A DNA stretch of 38,067 bases from Gilliamella sp. wkB108. Its GTDB lineage: Bacteria > Pseudomonadota > Gammaproteobacteria > Enterobacterales > Orbaceae. This document shows positions 27,721 to 35,965 of the stretch, piece after piece (the first letter of the stretch is position 1; each line of letters begins with the position of its first letter). Below the pieces are notes generated by a model. It had not been told where the DNA came from and ran no database searches. It saw only the letters and a list, made by a program, of their open reading frames with translations. The stretch is from contig NZ_LZGM01000009.1 in NCBI RefSeq assembly GCF_001690195.1, forward strand, positions 1-38,067, read 5' to 3'. A program made the translations under genes and the position numbers.

Positions 27721-30700
27721 ATGGTACTATCCTCAATAAAAAAATGGCGATATCCGATCGTTGTAGAAGATAAGAAAAAGAAGGTTAACGCTAATCATTA
27801 TTTCCGTGCATTACTATCTGCCAAAAGTGGTTTTTATCCGGTAAGTATTAATAAACTTGTACATATGGGGATCCACATTGACCAAAAGGTATTAGATGAG
27901 TTACACATAGGTAAACCATTAAAAGTAAATTGCATCGCTGATGGCGAAGTGATTGCTTATCGCGTCAATGGTCATTACCCAAAAATTGATTATGGCGAAA
28001 AAGTCGCTTTTTTCTCAACGGGATTTGTATTAGTTCGACATTTACTTGAAATGGAACGTGTACCTGAAAAAAAATCTGAAACAACAGATAGTGATCCTCC
28101 GACTGCTGACAACAATACTCCCACTCAAGCTGCTAATGCTGACACAAATTCACCGTCTGACTCAACCCCCGCCGCTGCCGATACAGCGCCAAGTCAGTCC
28201 CCTACAACAGATACAGGGACAAGTCCTGTCACTACTCCAGCTCCAACCACCACAGAGACAACAGAAAATGAAAAAAAAGAGCCGGGACATCAACTCTATT
28301 TTTACAGTCTCTATATGCATATGGCTGATTCGGCTTATTATGATAAAGATCCCAAAAAACCAGAACCAGCGCCGGCCTTTTGGGATCAAGAAACTTATCG
28401 AGTGATTGATAATCAACTTCAAAATATTGAGGGATTACGCATCCGTAAAGAACCAAAAGGTTCAATTAAAGCCGTATTGCAAAATGGAACAAAAGTTAAT
28501 TTAAATCTTGCGGTTCATGATAAAGGCAAACAATGGTATGGTGTGTCATCTTTAGCTGATGGTTATACCTCTATTCCGACTTTGACACCTTTTGAATATA
28601 AAAATGGTGAAAAAATCGAAATGATTTTAGGTTGGGTTTATACCGGGGAAATGGTAAACGAATCACTATTTGAAATTAAAGAAAGTAAAGATTCAAATCT
28701 TGCAAGCTCGAAAGGATTAGCAGTAAAAAATGAAAGTGGAGAAAAAGTTATTTCAACAATACCGATTGGCACACAAATTAAGATCACCGGAACCAAAAAT
28801 AAAAAAGGTTTAGTTGAATTAACCGAAATTATCCGCAATGGCAAGCCCACTATTCCATTACCCGAAACGAAAAAAATGGTTAATTTTGCTTCTTTGGAGA
28901 AGATATCCAGAGGGAAAAAATATGATGAAGTAGTGGTATTAGATAAACCTTATTCAATAAAGGCGGGTGAATTAGTTGGGCATATTGGACATTATCAAGA
29001 ATATGAAGATGCAATCGATATATCCAAAAATGATGACGAAAAGTTGCAAAATATTGAAACTTTACCCGTTGACACTTTACTAAATAGATATTTCAAACCA
29101 TTGCTACATATAGAATGTTTTACCTGTGAAGATTTGCCCGATTACATTACACAAACCCAGACTGAGGCAGGTAAATTGCCTGATGATGAAAAAACACTTT
29201 TAGCTATATCAAAAGGGGCAAAACTACTGGCGCATCCCAATAGAGAAGACACCACAGTAGGTAAACCCTATAAGGGTACAAAAATAAAGGTAAAAAGTAA
29301 AAATGTCGATAATAAATGGATACAAATTGAAATTAACACTTCAGAAACCGAAACCAAGACATTATGGATAGAAAATAGTGAAGAGGTGGCTAAAACAGCC
29401 AAGCCGGATGGTGAAATTGCATTAAAGGAAAACACGGTAGCATGGAGCCAACATCCTTTACAGTCCACTGAATTATCTAAAAGCACTCAAACTGTAGGTA
29501 CACCATTACTGTTATCTATACATGATGAAAAATTCACCTCACGAGATAAACGAGCTGAAGATGAACAAGACACTTTATGGTGGCAAGTTGAAGCACTTGA
29601 CGACAAAAATCTTCCAATAGCTGGTTGGGTGTCAAGCAAAGGAGAAGGCGTAAAAAAAGTAAGCGCTTGGGATTGGTTTGATTTTACCCAATTAACTGAA
29701 AGTGCTAGCTTATTGGAATTTTACAAAGATGTGGAATTATCTTTTAAACGAGATAAATATAATTCATCATTAGATAATTACAAACCTACCTTAAAAGCAA
29801 CACTATCTATTTTAGATAAACAATATCCAACAGAATCGAAGCTATATGCTTATATTAAGGAAGTCTATTTTAATAGAATAATTGACAAAGATATTCTGAC
29901 ACAGGCGCTTGCTCGTCTACTTATAAACTATGAAAGTGAATGGTATTGTGAAATCGATACTGAAGGTAAAATGCCAAAATGGGAAGAGTTAAATAATGAG
30001 ATGACCGATCTTGTAAAAAATCTTTTAGATTATCTGAAAAATGGAGACGAGGAAAAGAAAGAAATTTGTGTCAACGGTATATGTGTAAACCAAGGTATAT
30101 TAAATAAAAAAGAAGAAATTAAAAATATGCTGGAACAAAAACGCCACGAAATTGAGAAAAAATCCGCTCAAAATGAACCCACTGAAAATAATGACAAAGC
30201 AGAGAGTGAAGAAGACAATGTAAATGATGAAATAATTACTTATCTTCAAGAACAGGCTACTCGCTGGGAAAAAGAGAAAGAGAAAATCAAAAAATGCTTA
30301 TGGTGGAAAGATGTGGTTAAAGGATTAGCAAGCCAAAATAAACCAACATCCGATTCAAGCAAAACCAATGAGAATGGAGATACCTCAAACACATCAACAG
30401 AACAAACCGAAGCAAAAACACCCCCAGCTACGCTAAACCCAGACGGTAAAGCTTGGTTTATCCATCCTATTTCAATAATGATGCTAACAAATTATAAAAA
30501 AGATATTATTTTCCCATTCAAAGTAAAACCAATAAATAATTTTGATAAGCAATTTGGTGCTAATTACAATTGGACTAAAGATAATAACCAGACAATGTTT
30601 GGGTGGGGGCGCAGTGGCGGTACAAGAAAACATGCCGCAAGAGATTTATATACTGAACCATATACAGAGATTGTTGCAATTAGTGATGGTGTTATATTAC

Positions 30701-31080
30701 AAGTTGCTCCTTTTTATTCTCAAACTGATCAAATAACAATAAAACATGAAACATGGAGTGGACGACAATTTATTATTCGTTATGGTGAAGTTGATCATGA
30801 TAGTGCTAAAAAACTTAAAGTAGGTGATTTTGTCAAACAAGGAACTGTAATCGCAAAAACAGGTAAATTATTAAAAGACGGTAAACCAGAACTTGTTATA
30901 AACGGAAAAGTTATATATATGTTACATTTAGAATATTATTCCGGTAATAGTGGATTAAATTTAACAAAACCATTAAGTGACAAAGCAAACAAACCTTATG
31001 AAAGACGAAAAGATTTACTGGATCCTCTTGATATTTTGAAAGAAGGATATCGAAATTCATTTGGTGAAGATCCTCAATAA
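27721..31080 (+). CDS. large M23 metallopeptidase-domain protein, putative peptidoglycan-targeting effector
   Basis: 1119 residues, AAGGA 7 bases before the ATG, no signal peptide. An N-terminal M23-like fold (about 36-112) has GIHID, IADGEVIAYR and FVLVRH; its end, FYSLYMHMAD (about 194-203), is split off by a Pro/Thr/Asp linker (about 113-188). SH3-like segments follow (about 228-290, 493-560, 565-650) with HIECF near 463, then a helical part with ESEWYCEID (about 739), a charged coiled coil (about 800-860) and a second linker. The C-terminal M23 domain (about 905-1115) has HAARD (His971, Asp975), AISDGVI, RYGEVD (about 1020-1025) and MLHLEYYSG (His1069). RYGEV and MLHLE replace the usual YxHL and HLHFE, a variant I associate with T6SS-type M23 toxins. 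Secretion route not visible here; toxin role inferred. Confidence 0.82.
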   Translation: MVLSSIKKWRYPIVVEDKKKKVNANHYFRALLSAKSGFYPVSINKLVHMGIHIDQKVLDELHIGKPLKVNCIADGEVIAYRVNGHYPKIDYGEKVAFFSTGFVLVRHLLEMERVPEKKSETTDSDPPTADNNTPTQAANADTNSPSDSTPAAADTAPSQSPTTDTGTSPVTTPAPTTTETTENEKKEPGHQLYFYSLYMHMADSAYYDKDPKKPEPAPAFWDQETYRVIDNQLQNIEGLRIRKEPKGSIKAVLQNGTKVNLNLAVHDKGKQWYGVSSLADGYTSIPTLTPFEYKNGEKIEMILGWVYTGEMVNESLFEIKESKDSNLASSKGLAVKNESGEKVISTIPIGTQIKITGTKNKKGLVELTEIIRNGKPTIPLPETKKMVNFASLEKISRGKKYDEVVVLDKPYSIKAGELVGHIGHYQEYEDAIDISKNDDEKLQNIETLPVDTLLNRYFKPLLHIECFTCEDLPDYITQTQTEAGKLPDDEKTLLAISKGAKLLAHPNREDTTVGKPYKGTKIKVKSKNVDNKWIQIEINTSETETKTLWIENSEEVAKTAKPDGEIALKENTVAWSQHPLQSTELSKSTQTVGTPLLLSIHDEKFTSRDKRAEDEQDTLWWQVEALDDKNLPIAGWVSSKGEGVKKVSAWDWFDFTQLTESASLLEFYKDVELSFKRDKYNSSLDNYKPTLKATLSILDKQYPTESKLYAYIKEVYFNRIIDKDILTQALARLLINYESEWYCEIDTEGKMPKWEELNNEMTDLVKNLLDYLKNGDEEKKEICVNGICVNQGILNKKEEIKNMLEQKRHEIEKKSAQNEPTENNDKAESEEDNVNDEIITYLQEQATRWEKEKEKIKKCLWWKDVVKGLASQNKPTSDSSKTNENGDTSNTSTEQTEAKTPPATLNPDGKAWFIHPISIMMLTNYKKDIIFPFKVKPINNFDKQFGANYNWTKDNNQTMFGWGRSGGTRKHAARDLYTEPYTEIVAISDGVILQVAPFYSQTDQITIKHETWSGRQFIIRYGEVDHDSAKKLKVGDFVKQGTVIAKTGKLLKDGKPELVINGKVIYMLHLEYYSGNSGLNLTKPLSDKANKPYERRKDLLDPLDILKEGYRNSFGEDPQ

Positions 31081-31095
31081 ATTAGGAGTGGCCGT

Positions 31096-31899
31096 GTGAA
31101 AAATTTTTTATTTAGAGTTTTTTTATTATTTTCATTGCCATATTTTACTTTAGCTTCTGATATTGATTTTAATAAAAACCATTATTATTTAATAAAAATA
31201 GATAAGATAAATGTAAAAGAACAAGAAAGAGCATGGTTTGTCGGATCTTTAAATACTTTGATTAGTAGTAATGAACAAAATATAAATATTTTAGGCTGTG
31301 ATTTTAAGCGTTTCGAAGTAAGTAAAGAAAATATTAATAATCAATTAAATAAAATTAATTTTTTTGATGATTATGATGAAGAGTTAAAAAAATATGGTTT
31401 ATCATTAAATAATTTTAATAGCCTTTATTTTATAGATTCATCAAATCAATCTGAAAGATGTTCTAATTTAAGTTATAAAATTATCATACTACTTAATAAT
31501 AATGAATTAATGATTCCTTATGAAAGATATTTAATTTTCTATAAACAATTAGCCATTACAGATGAAAATAAAATAAATAATTTAAAACACAATAAAAAAT
31601 GTCTTGAAAGAAAATATTTTGAAATGGGGTCAATGGATGTTTGTTACTATAAAAATATGACAATATTAGATGTATATACAGCAATGAGTTTTGAACCTTC
31701 TAACGTATTTAGGAAAAAAATTAAAATAGGTGAAAATTTTACCGATACTTATGATGATCTTAGTGTTGAGGTCAAATATAAATGGAAAGGAAAAAATAAA
31801 TTAGAAATTGAACAAAACTTTGATGGAGGCGTAACATCTTATACATTTATTTACCAAAATAATAGAACTAAATTAATAGCTAATTATTATCCTGATTAA
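31096..31899 (+). CDS. exported four-cysteine protein, family A copy 2 (putative cognate immunity protein)
   Basis: 267 residues, GTG start at 31096 with TAGGAG about 7 bases before it, 15 bases after the M23 effector stop. The signal peptide is MKNFLFRVFLLFSLPYFTLA. All four family cysteines are present (LGCDF, ERCSN, KKCLE, DVCYYKNMT). Its place directly behind the intact effector, in the same operon, makes it the best candidate for the cognate immunity protein, acting in the periplasm where an M23 peptidase would attack peptidoglycan. Its sequence is about as different from copies 3 and 4 as from copy 1. Confidence 0.82.
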   Translation: MKNFLFRVFLLFSLPYFTLASDIDFNKNHYYLIKIDKINVKEQERAWFVGSLNTLISSNEQNINILGCDFKRFEVSKENINNQLNKINFFDDYDEELKKYGLSLNNFNSLYFIDSSNQSERCSNLSYKIIILLNNNELMIPYERYLIFYKQLAITDENKINNLKHNKKCLERKYFEMGSMDVCYYKNMTILDVYTAMSFEPSNVFRKKIKIGENFTDTYDDLSVEVKYKWKGKNKLEIEQNFDGGVTSYTFIYQNNRTKLIANYYPD

Positions 31900-31910
31900 A
31901 TATTTGTAAA

Positions 31911-32377
31911 ATGATGCTAACAAATTATAAAAAAAATATTATTTTCCCCTTAAAAATCAAAAGCAATAAATAATTTTGATAAGCAATTTTGTGTTAATTT
32001 CAATTGGGCTAAAGATAATAACCAGACAATGTTTGGGTAGGGGGGATATGGAGGTACAAGATATTTATATACTGAACCATATACATAAACTGTTGCAATT
32101 AGTGATGGAATAGTTTTAGCAATAAGAGATTTTTATGATAAGGCATATCAAATTATCATAAGACATTAAATTACTTAATGAATTAGATGAATCACGGCTA
32201 ACTATTAATGGGAAGGTGATTTTTATGTTTTATCTAGAATATTATTCCGGCTCAAGTGAATTAGACTTAAAAATTCCATTGACTAATAAAGGCAATAAAC
32301 CTTACGAAAGGCGTAAAGATTTATTAGATCCTCTGGAATAAGGATATCGAAATACCTTTGGGACTGCACCACACTAA
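31911..32377 (+). pseudogene. degenerate copy of an M23 effector C-terminal domain
   Basis: Follows the coding sequence of the intact effector from MMLTNYKK to the C-terminus but cannot be translated. A TAG replaces the Trp codon in the FGWG motif (near 32038), other in-frame stops and shifts occur, the HAARD segment is lost, and roughly the stretch between the IKHE and VINGKV motifs is deleted. The end is well preserved (LEYYSG, KPYERRKDLLDPL, GYRNTFG) and then reads TAPH-stop, unlike the EDPQ end of the intact gene. So it derives from a different effector allele. It ends 11 bases before family A copy 3, matching the spacing and TAGGAG junction of the intact effector and copy 2. Confidence 0.88.
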
Positions 32378-32447
32378 CTAGGAGTAATATGAAGAATTTT
32401 TTATTAAGTTATTTATTATTAATTTTAGTTTCCAATTTTGTTTTTGC
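32368..32447 (+). repeat. 80-bp direct repeat, copy 1 (junction and signal-peptide segment)
   Basis: Identical by eye to 35886-35965: 21 bases of junction with TAGGAG plus the first 59 bases of the family A gene. It ends exactly where copies 3 and 4 begin to differ. Confidence 0.85.
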
Positions 32448-33204
32448 ATTAGATATTGATGTGAAAAACAATAATTATTATACACTAATGAAGGATAGGT
32501 TAAATAAACAAGTCACACAAACAAAAGAAGGGGAAAAATTAGTTAGAGAATTAGAACAATTAGTTACTTATAATCAACAAAAAATAGTTTTTTGGGGTTG
32601 TGATTTTAAACCGATAGAAGGAAACAAAGAGGATATTATTAAGGAATTAAAAAAAAATAATTTTTTTGAAAATTATGGCAATGAATTAAATAAATATCAC
32701 TTAACATTATCTAACTTTAGTAAAATTTATACTAATGATAGGTCTAGTTCATCAACTCTTTGTAATAGTAATAATTATATGAGTATTATTCAGCTTGATA
32801 GTAATCAATTAATGATTCCATACGAAAGCCAATTAATCTTTTATAAACGTCCTTCCACACAAGAAGAGAGAAATATTAGGAATTATTATAATGGGAAATG
32901 CTATGAATTGGATCAGGTTGATATGGATTCTACTGATATTTGTTATTATAAAAATATGACCATTTTGGATGTTTATAATGTAATGAGTTTTAATTCTGAT
33001 AAAATTTTTAGAAAAAAAATAAAAGTAGGAAAAAATTTCTCTGTTACTTATGATGATGAAGATATGCGTGTGGAAGTAGAATATAAATGGTCTGGTAAAA
33101 ACAAATTAAAAATCACACAAAATTTTGATGGTGGAGTGACTACCTATACTTTTATCTACCAAGGTAATAAAACAAAATTAATAACAGTTTATTCACCTGA
33201 TTAA
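32389..33204 (+). CDS. exported four-cysteine protein, family A copy 3 (putative orphan immunity protein)
   Basis: 271 residues, ATG at 32389 preceded by TAGGAGTAAT. The signal peptide is MKNFLLSYLLLILVSNFVFA. The cysteines are WGCDF, TLCNS, GKCYE and DICYYKNMT. Its last 65 residues are identical to those of copy 4, and its signal peptide is nearly so, while the middle differs. Preceded by a dead effector fragment, it looks like the immunity gene of a displaced effector. Family B copy 1 follows after 16 bases. Confidence 0.82.
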   Translation: MKNFLLSYLLLILVSNFVFALDIDVKNNNYYTLMKDRLNKQVTQTKEGEKLVRELEQLVTYNQQKIVFWGCDFKPIEGNKEDIIKELKKNNFFENYGNELNKYHLTLSNFSKIYTNDRSSSSTLCNSNNYMSIIQLDSNQLMIPYESQLIFYKRPSTQEERNIRNYYNGKCYELDQVDMDSTDICYYKNMTILDVYNVMSFNSDKIFRKKIKVGKNFSVTYDDEDMRVEVEYKWSGKNKLKITQNFDGGVTTYTFIYQGNKTKLITVYSPD

Positions 33205-34546
33205 AAGAAGATAAATCACAATGATACTAAATAAAAGGAATTACCTTATCCTAGTTTTTTTAACTTTCTTTATGTCAGCTGTTTCGGCTCAAACAGAAGA
33301 GGACGAAAAGGAAGAAGAGCAATTAATGCAAAAATGGGGAGAAAGAGATTTTGCTGAAGAAGTTGGCATAGTCTCTGAGTTTCTCCTAAGTAAAGGTTAT
33401 AAAATCCCTAGTGAAAAAAGTTTCAAACAAAAAAGTTGGGATTTTTTTGGTATTGATGTTGATTCAATAACATCTGATTGTCAATCTTTGCTTAGCAAGT
33501 ACGATTATTGTTGTTTTACTAAAAATGGTCGTTTTTTACTTACTTATGGTGAAACATTTCGGGTTAGTGTATACGATCGTTTACAAGTTATTCTTACTCC
33601 TAAACAAGGATTAGAATTACTCAATAGCCCTGATAATGGTTTTTCTCCACATCTTATTGCTTATAATAAATTACTTTTTAATGATAATGTTGATCCTTAC
33701 GTTAAAAATTATTTTTTAAAAAATCGAGCAAGTTCACTGCAAGAAGTTGTAATTTATTTTAATTATGAAACAAATAGTTTGTTATATGAAGCGTCCTTAC
33801 CTGTGTGGGACGATGATTTAAGAAATATGTGGCATTTTCTTTTCTATAATAATTATCAGAAAGGATATAGAAAGCGCCTGTTGAATGATTTGTACAATCA
33901 ATCTGGTCAATATTTTATATCTACTTTACTAAAGGATTTAACTAAAAATTGGCATGCATATCAGCAAGGAATTACAATTGTTGGTGATAAAAAAATTAGA
34001 ATTTTGCCTATATCGCAAGATAAAGCTTTATTACATCTGATTAAATTACAAAGCCAGCATCAGGACAGTGAAACAAGTTTAGCTGATAGCCAACATAAGG
34101 CATACCAATATTTGGTTAATTTTTACAAAATAGACAATGAGCTTGAACCAAGACTCAAAGAAAATAATTATTATAATATGGGGTTAAAAGTATTAACTGA
34201 AGAACAAAAAATTATTTCTGAAGATCAATACAAATTAACAGAAAATCATTATATTACGAAATCAAATGATGATTATATCAATTTCCGCAGTGAACCAAAC
34301 TCTAAAGCGACCGTTATCAGCAAATTATTAAATAATACAGATCTTATTAAAATTAACACTCAAGGAGAGTGGTTGTATGTCAAACTAACTGATAACCCAT
34401 CAGTGAAAGGTTACATTCATCTAAGTCAATTAGAATATAACGATAATAATTAATTTAATGCATATATTGACGCAGTCAATTTATCAACATAATAAGGTTA
34501 AGGTTAGGTCATGATGATTAACAAAATAGGGAAAAAAATTATTATA
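33010..34546 (+). repeat. long direct repeat, copy 1
   Basis: 1537 bases that I find without difference at 36531-38067 (offset 3521). It covers the end of a family A gene, all of a family B gene and the first 36 bases of the next family B gene. The left border is at AGAAAAAAAAT; the right border of the second copy is the window end, so the repeat may be longer. Confidence 0.93.
33221..34453 (+). CDS. exported SH3b-domain protein, family B copy 1 (putative immunity or accessory protein)
   Basis: 410 residues. The signal peptide is about 1-23 (ending VSA-QTEE), followed by an acidic stretch and a helical body with LIAYNKLLFND, MWHFLFYNN, KGYRKRLLNDL and LADSQHKAYQYL. The C-terminal bacterial SH3 domain (about 344-408) has NFRSEPNSKA, GEWLYVKL and KGYIHLSQLEY. 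SH3b domains commonly bind peptidoglycan or mediate protein contact. It lies 16 bases after family A copy 3. The protein is identical to that of 36742-37974. Function unknown; a periplasmic partner of the family A proteins is inferred from the constant order A then B. Confidence 0.8.
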   Translation: MILNKRNYLILVFLTFFMSAVSAQTEEDEKEEEQLMQKWGERDFAEEVGIVSEFLLSKGYKIPSEKSFKQKSWDFFGIDVDSITSDCQSLLSKYDYCCFTKNGRFLLTYGETFRVSVYDRLQVILTPKQGLELLNSPDNGFSPHLIAYNKLLFNDNVDPYVKNYFLKNRASSLQEVVIYFNYETNSLLYEASLPVWDDDLRNMWHFLFYNNYQKGYRKRLLNDLYNQSGQYFISTLLKDLTKNWHAYQQGITIVGDKKIRILPISQDKALLHLIKLQSQHQDSETSLADSQHKAYQYLVNFYKIDNELEPRLKENNYYNMGLKVLTEEQKIISEDQYKLTENHYITKSNDDYINFRSEPNSKATVISKLLNNTDLIKINTQGEWLYVKLTDNPSVKGYIHLSQLEYNDNN

Positions 34547-35674
34547 GTTCTGGCTTTTTTTTCAATTAAGGTATTGGCTAACGCACAAGCAGAGGTTGCC
34601 CCAACTAATAATTCAGACAAAACCATAAATAAGATATCAAGACTACTTGAGCAAGAACAATATCAACCACCTGATTCAAAGAAGTTTAAACAGAAAATTG
34701 ACGATTATTTTGGTCTGAATACCGGAGTAATTATGGATGATTTTTGTCAAACACATACCAGTGAAGATAATTATTATGGCATAACAAATAATGGTAAATT
34801 TATTTACTCCTGTTCATTAATGAATTTATTTTCAAATGGCACATCAGATGATGAAAAAGATAAATATGTTCAACAGCTAATTGCTTATAACAAATTACTT
34901 TTTAATGATGATGATTCTGCTAAAAATTACTTATTAAAGCATAAGTATTTTTTAGCAGAACCCGTAGTTAATTTTAACTATGAAAAAGATATTCGATTAT
35001 ATGAAATAGTTGTATCAAATTCAATTGTTTCCGACGAAGATGAATGGCATTTTCTATTTTATAATAACGAATCAAAAGGTTATAGAAAACGATTTTTAAA
35101 TGATATGTTATTAGATAAAGCTTATTTCCGAGGTTTGTTAATGACGTTATATATCAACTGGAATAAAAAGCAAAAAAATACAAGGGTTCAAGGGAAAGAG
35201 GTAATAATTTCACAAGCAACTAAAGACAAAGCGCTTATTCATTTAATTAAATATCGTAGCTATCTACAAAATAATGGTGAAACTTTAGAGCGTAGCCAAC
35301 ACTTAGCTTATCAATATTTGACAGATTTTAGTGACAAAGATAATCAATTAAAAGAAAGGTTAAAGAAAAACAATTATTATGGTATGGGGATAATAGTTTC
35401 GGAAGAGAAACAAAAAGTAATTTCAAATAGCCATAATGAAATACTGGAGAATCATTATCATACAAAATCGGGCAAAAAAGATATAAATTTACACCAAAAA
35501 GCAAACATAAAATCGCCTATTATCATGAAACTAGCAAATCATACTGATGTAATAAAGCTTTATATAAACTATATAGATTTTGATAAAAATAATGAATGGT
35601 TGCATGTAAAGTTGGCTAACAATCCATCAATAAGTGGTTATATACCTATTAAATATTTAGAGTATAGCGATTAA
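34511..35674 (+). CDS. exported SH3b-domain protein, family B copy 2 (divergent paralogue)
   Basis: 387 residues; the start is ATG at 34511 or the next codon, also ATG. The signal peptide is about 1-26 (ending NA-QAEV). It shares with copy 1 the blocks LIAYNKLLFND, EWHFLFYNN, KGYRKRFLND, SQHLAYQYL and YYGMG, and an SH3b-like tail (about 316-387: INLHQKAN, EWLHVKL, SGYIPIKYLEY). Overall divergence is large, so this is an old duplication, unlike the identical pair 33221/36742. A short hairpin CGCTTT-ATAC-AAAGCG (35701-35716) follows the gene. Confidence 0.78.
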   Translation: MMINKIGKKIIIVLAFFSIKVLANAQAEVAPTNNSDKTINKISRLLEQEQYQPPDSKKFKQKIDDYFGLNTGVIMDDFCQTHTSEDNYYGITNNGKFIYSCSLMNLFSNGTSDDEKDKYVQQLIAYNKLLFNDDDSAKNYLLKHKYFLAEPVVNFNYEKDIRLYEIVVSNSIVSDEDEWHFLFYNNESKGYRKRFLNDMLLDKAYFRGLLMTLYINWNKKQKNTRVQGKEVIISQATKDKALIHLIKYRSYLQNNGETLERSQHLAYQYLTDFSDKDNQLKERLKKNNYYGMGIIVSEEKQKVISNSHNEILENHYHTKSGKKDINLHQKANIKSPIIMKLANHTDVIKLYINYIDFDKNNEWLHVKLANNPSISGYIPIKYLEYSD

Positions 35675-35761
35675 GATTAGTTATACAAATTGCTAAATGA
35701 CGCTTTATACAAAGCGATTAGTAAAAATTTGAATTGGAGACATGACTTAATGATTTAGGAT

Positions 35762-35885
35762 GAAAAAAACAAAAACCGAAGCCAAAACACCCCGAGCCAC
35801 GCTAAACCCAGACGGTAAATCTTGGCTTATCCATCCTATTTCAATAATGATGCTAACAAATTGTAAAAAAGATATTATTTTCCCA
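35762..35885 (+). pseudogene. short remnant of an M23 effector (linker and start of the C-terminal domain)
   Basis: About 90 percent identical by eye to 30403-30515 of the intact effector (TEAKTP, TLNPDGK, WLIHPISIMMLTN, KDIIFP). It then jumps directly to the ACCACACTAACTAGGAG junction of the next family A gene, so the whole M23 catalytic part is deleted. The remnant is in frame with the gene behind it (ATG at 35760), giving a possible but probably unused 49-residue extension. Confidence 0.85.
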
Positions 35886-35965
35886 ACCACACTAACTAGG
35901 AGTAATATGAAGAATTTTTTATTAAGTTATTTATTATTAATTTTAGTTTCCAATTTTGTTTTTGC
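35886..35965 (+). repeat. 80-bp direct repeat, copy 2
   Basis: Partner of 32368-32447, at an offset of 3518 and not 3521, because the two family A genes differ by one codon in length between this repeat and the long one. Confidence 0.85.

Noticed and set aside
28046-28465. Open frames on both strands in the effector linker region
   Set aside because: They are shadows of the repetitive Pro/Thr/Ser codons in the disordered linker.
31096-35674. Ordinary lipoproteins
   Set aside because: The signal peptides of families A and B lack a lipobox cysteine at the cleavage site, so soluble periplasmic proteins fit better.
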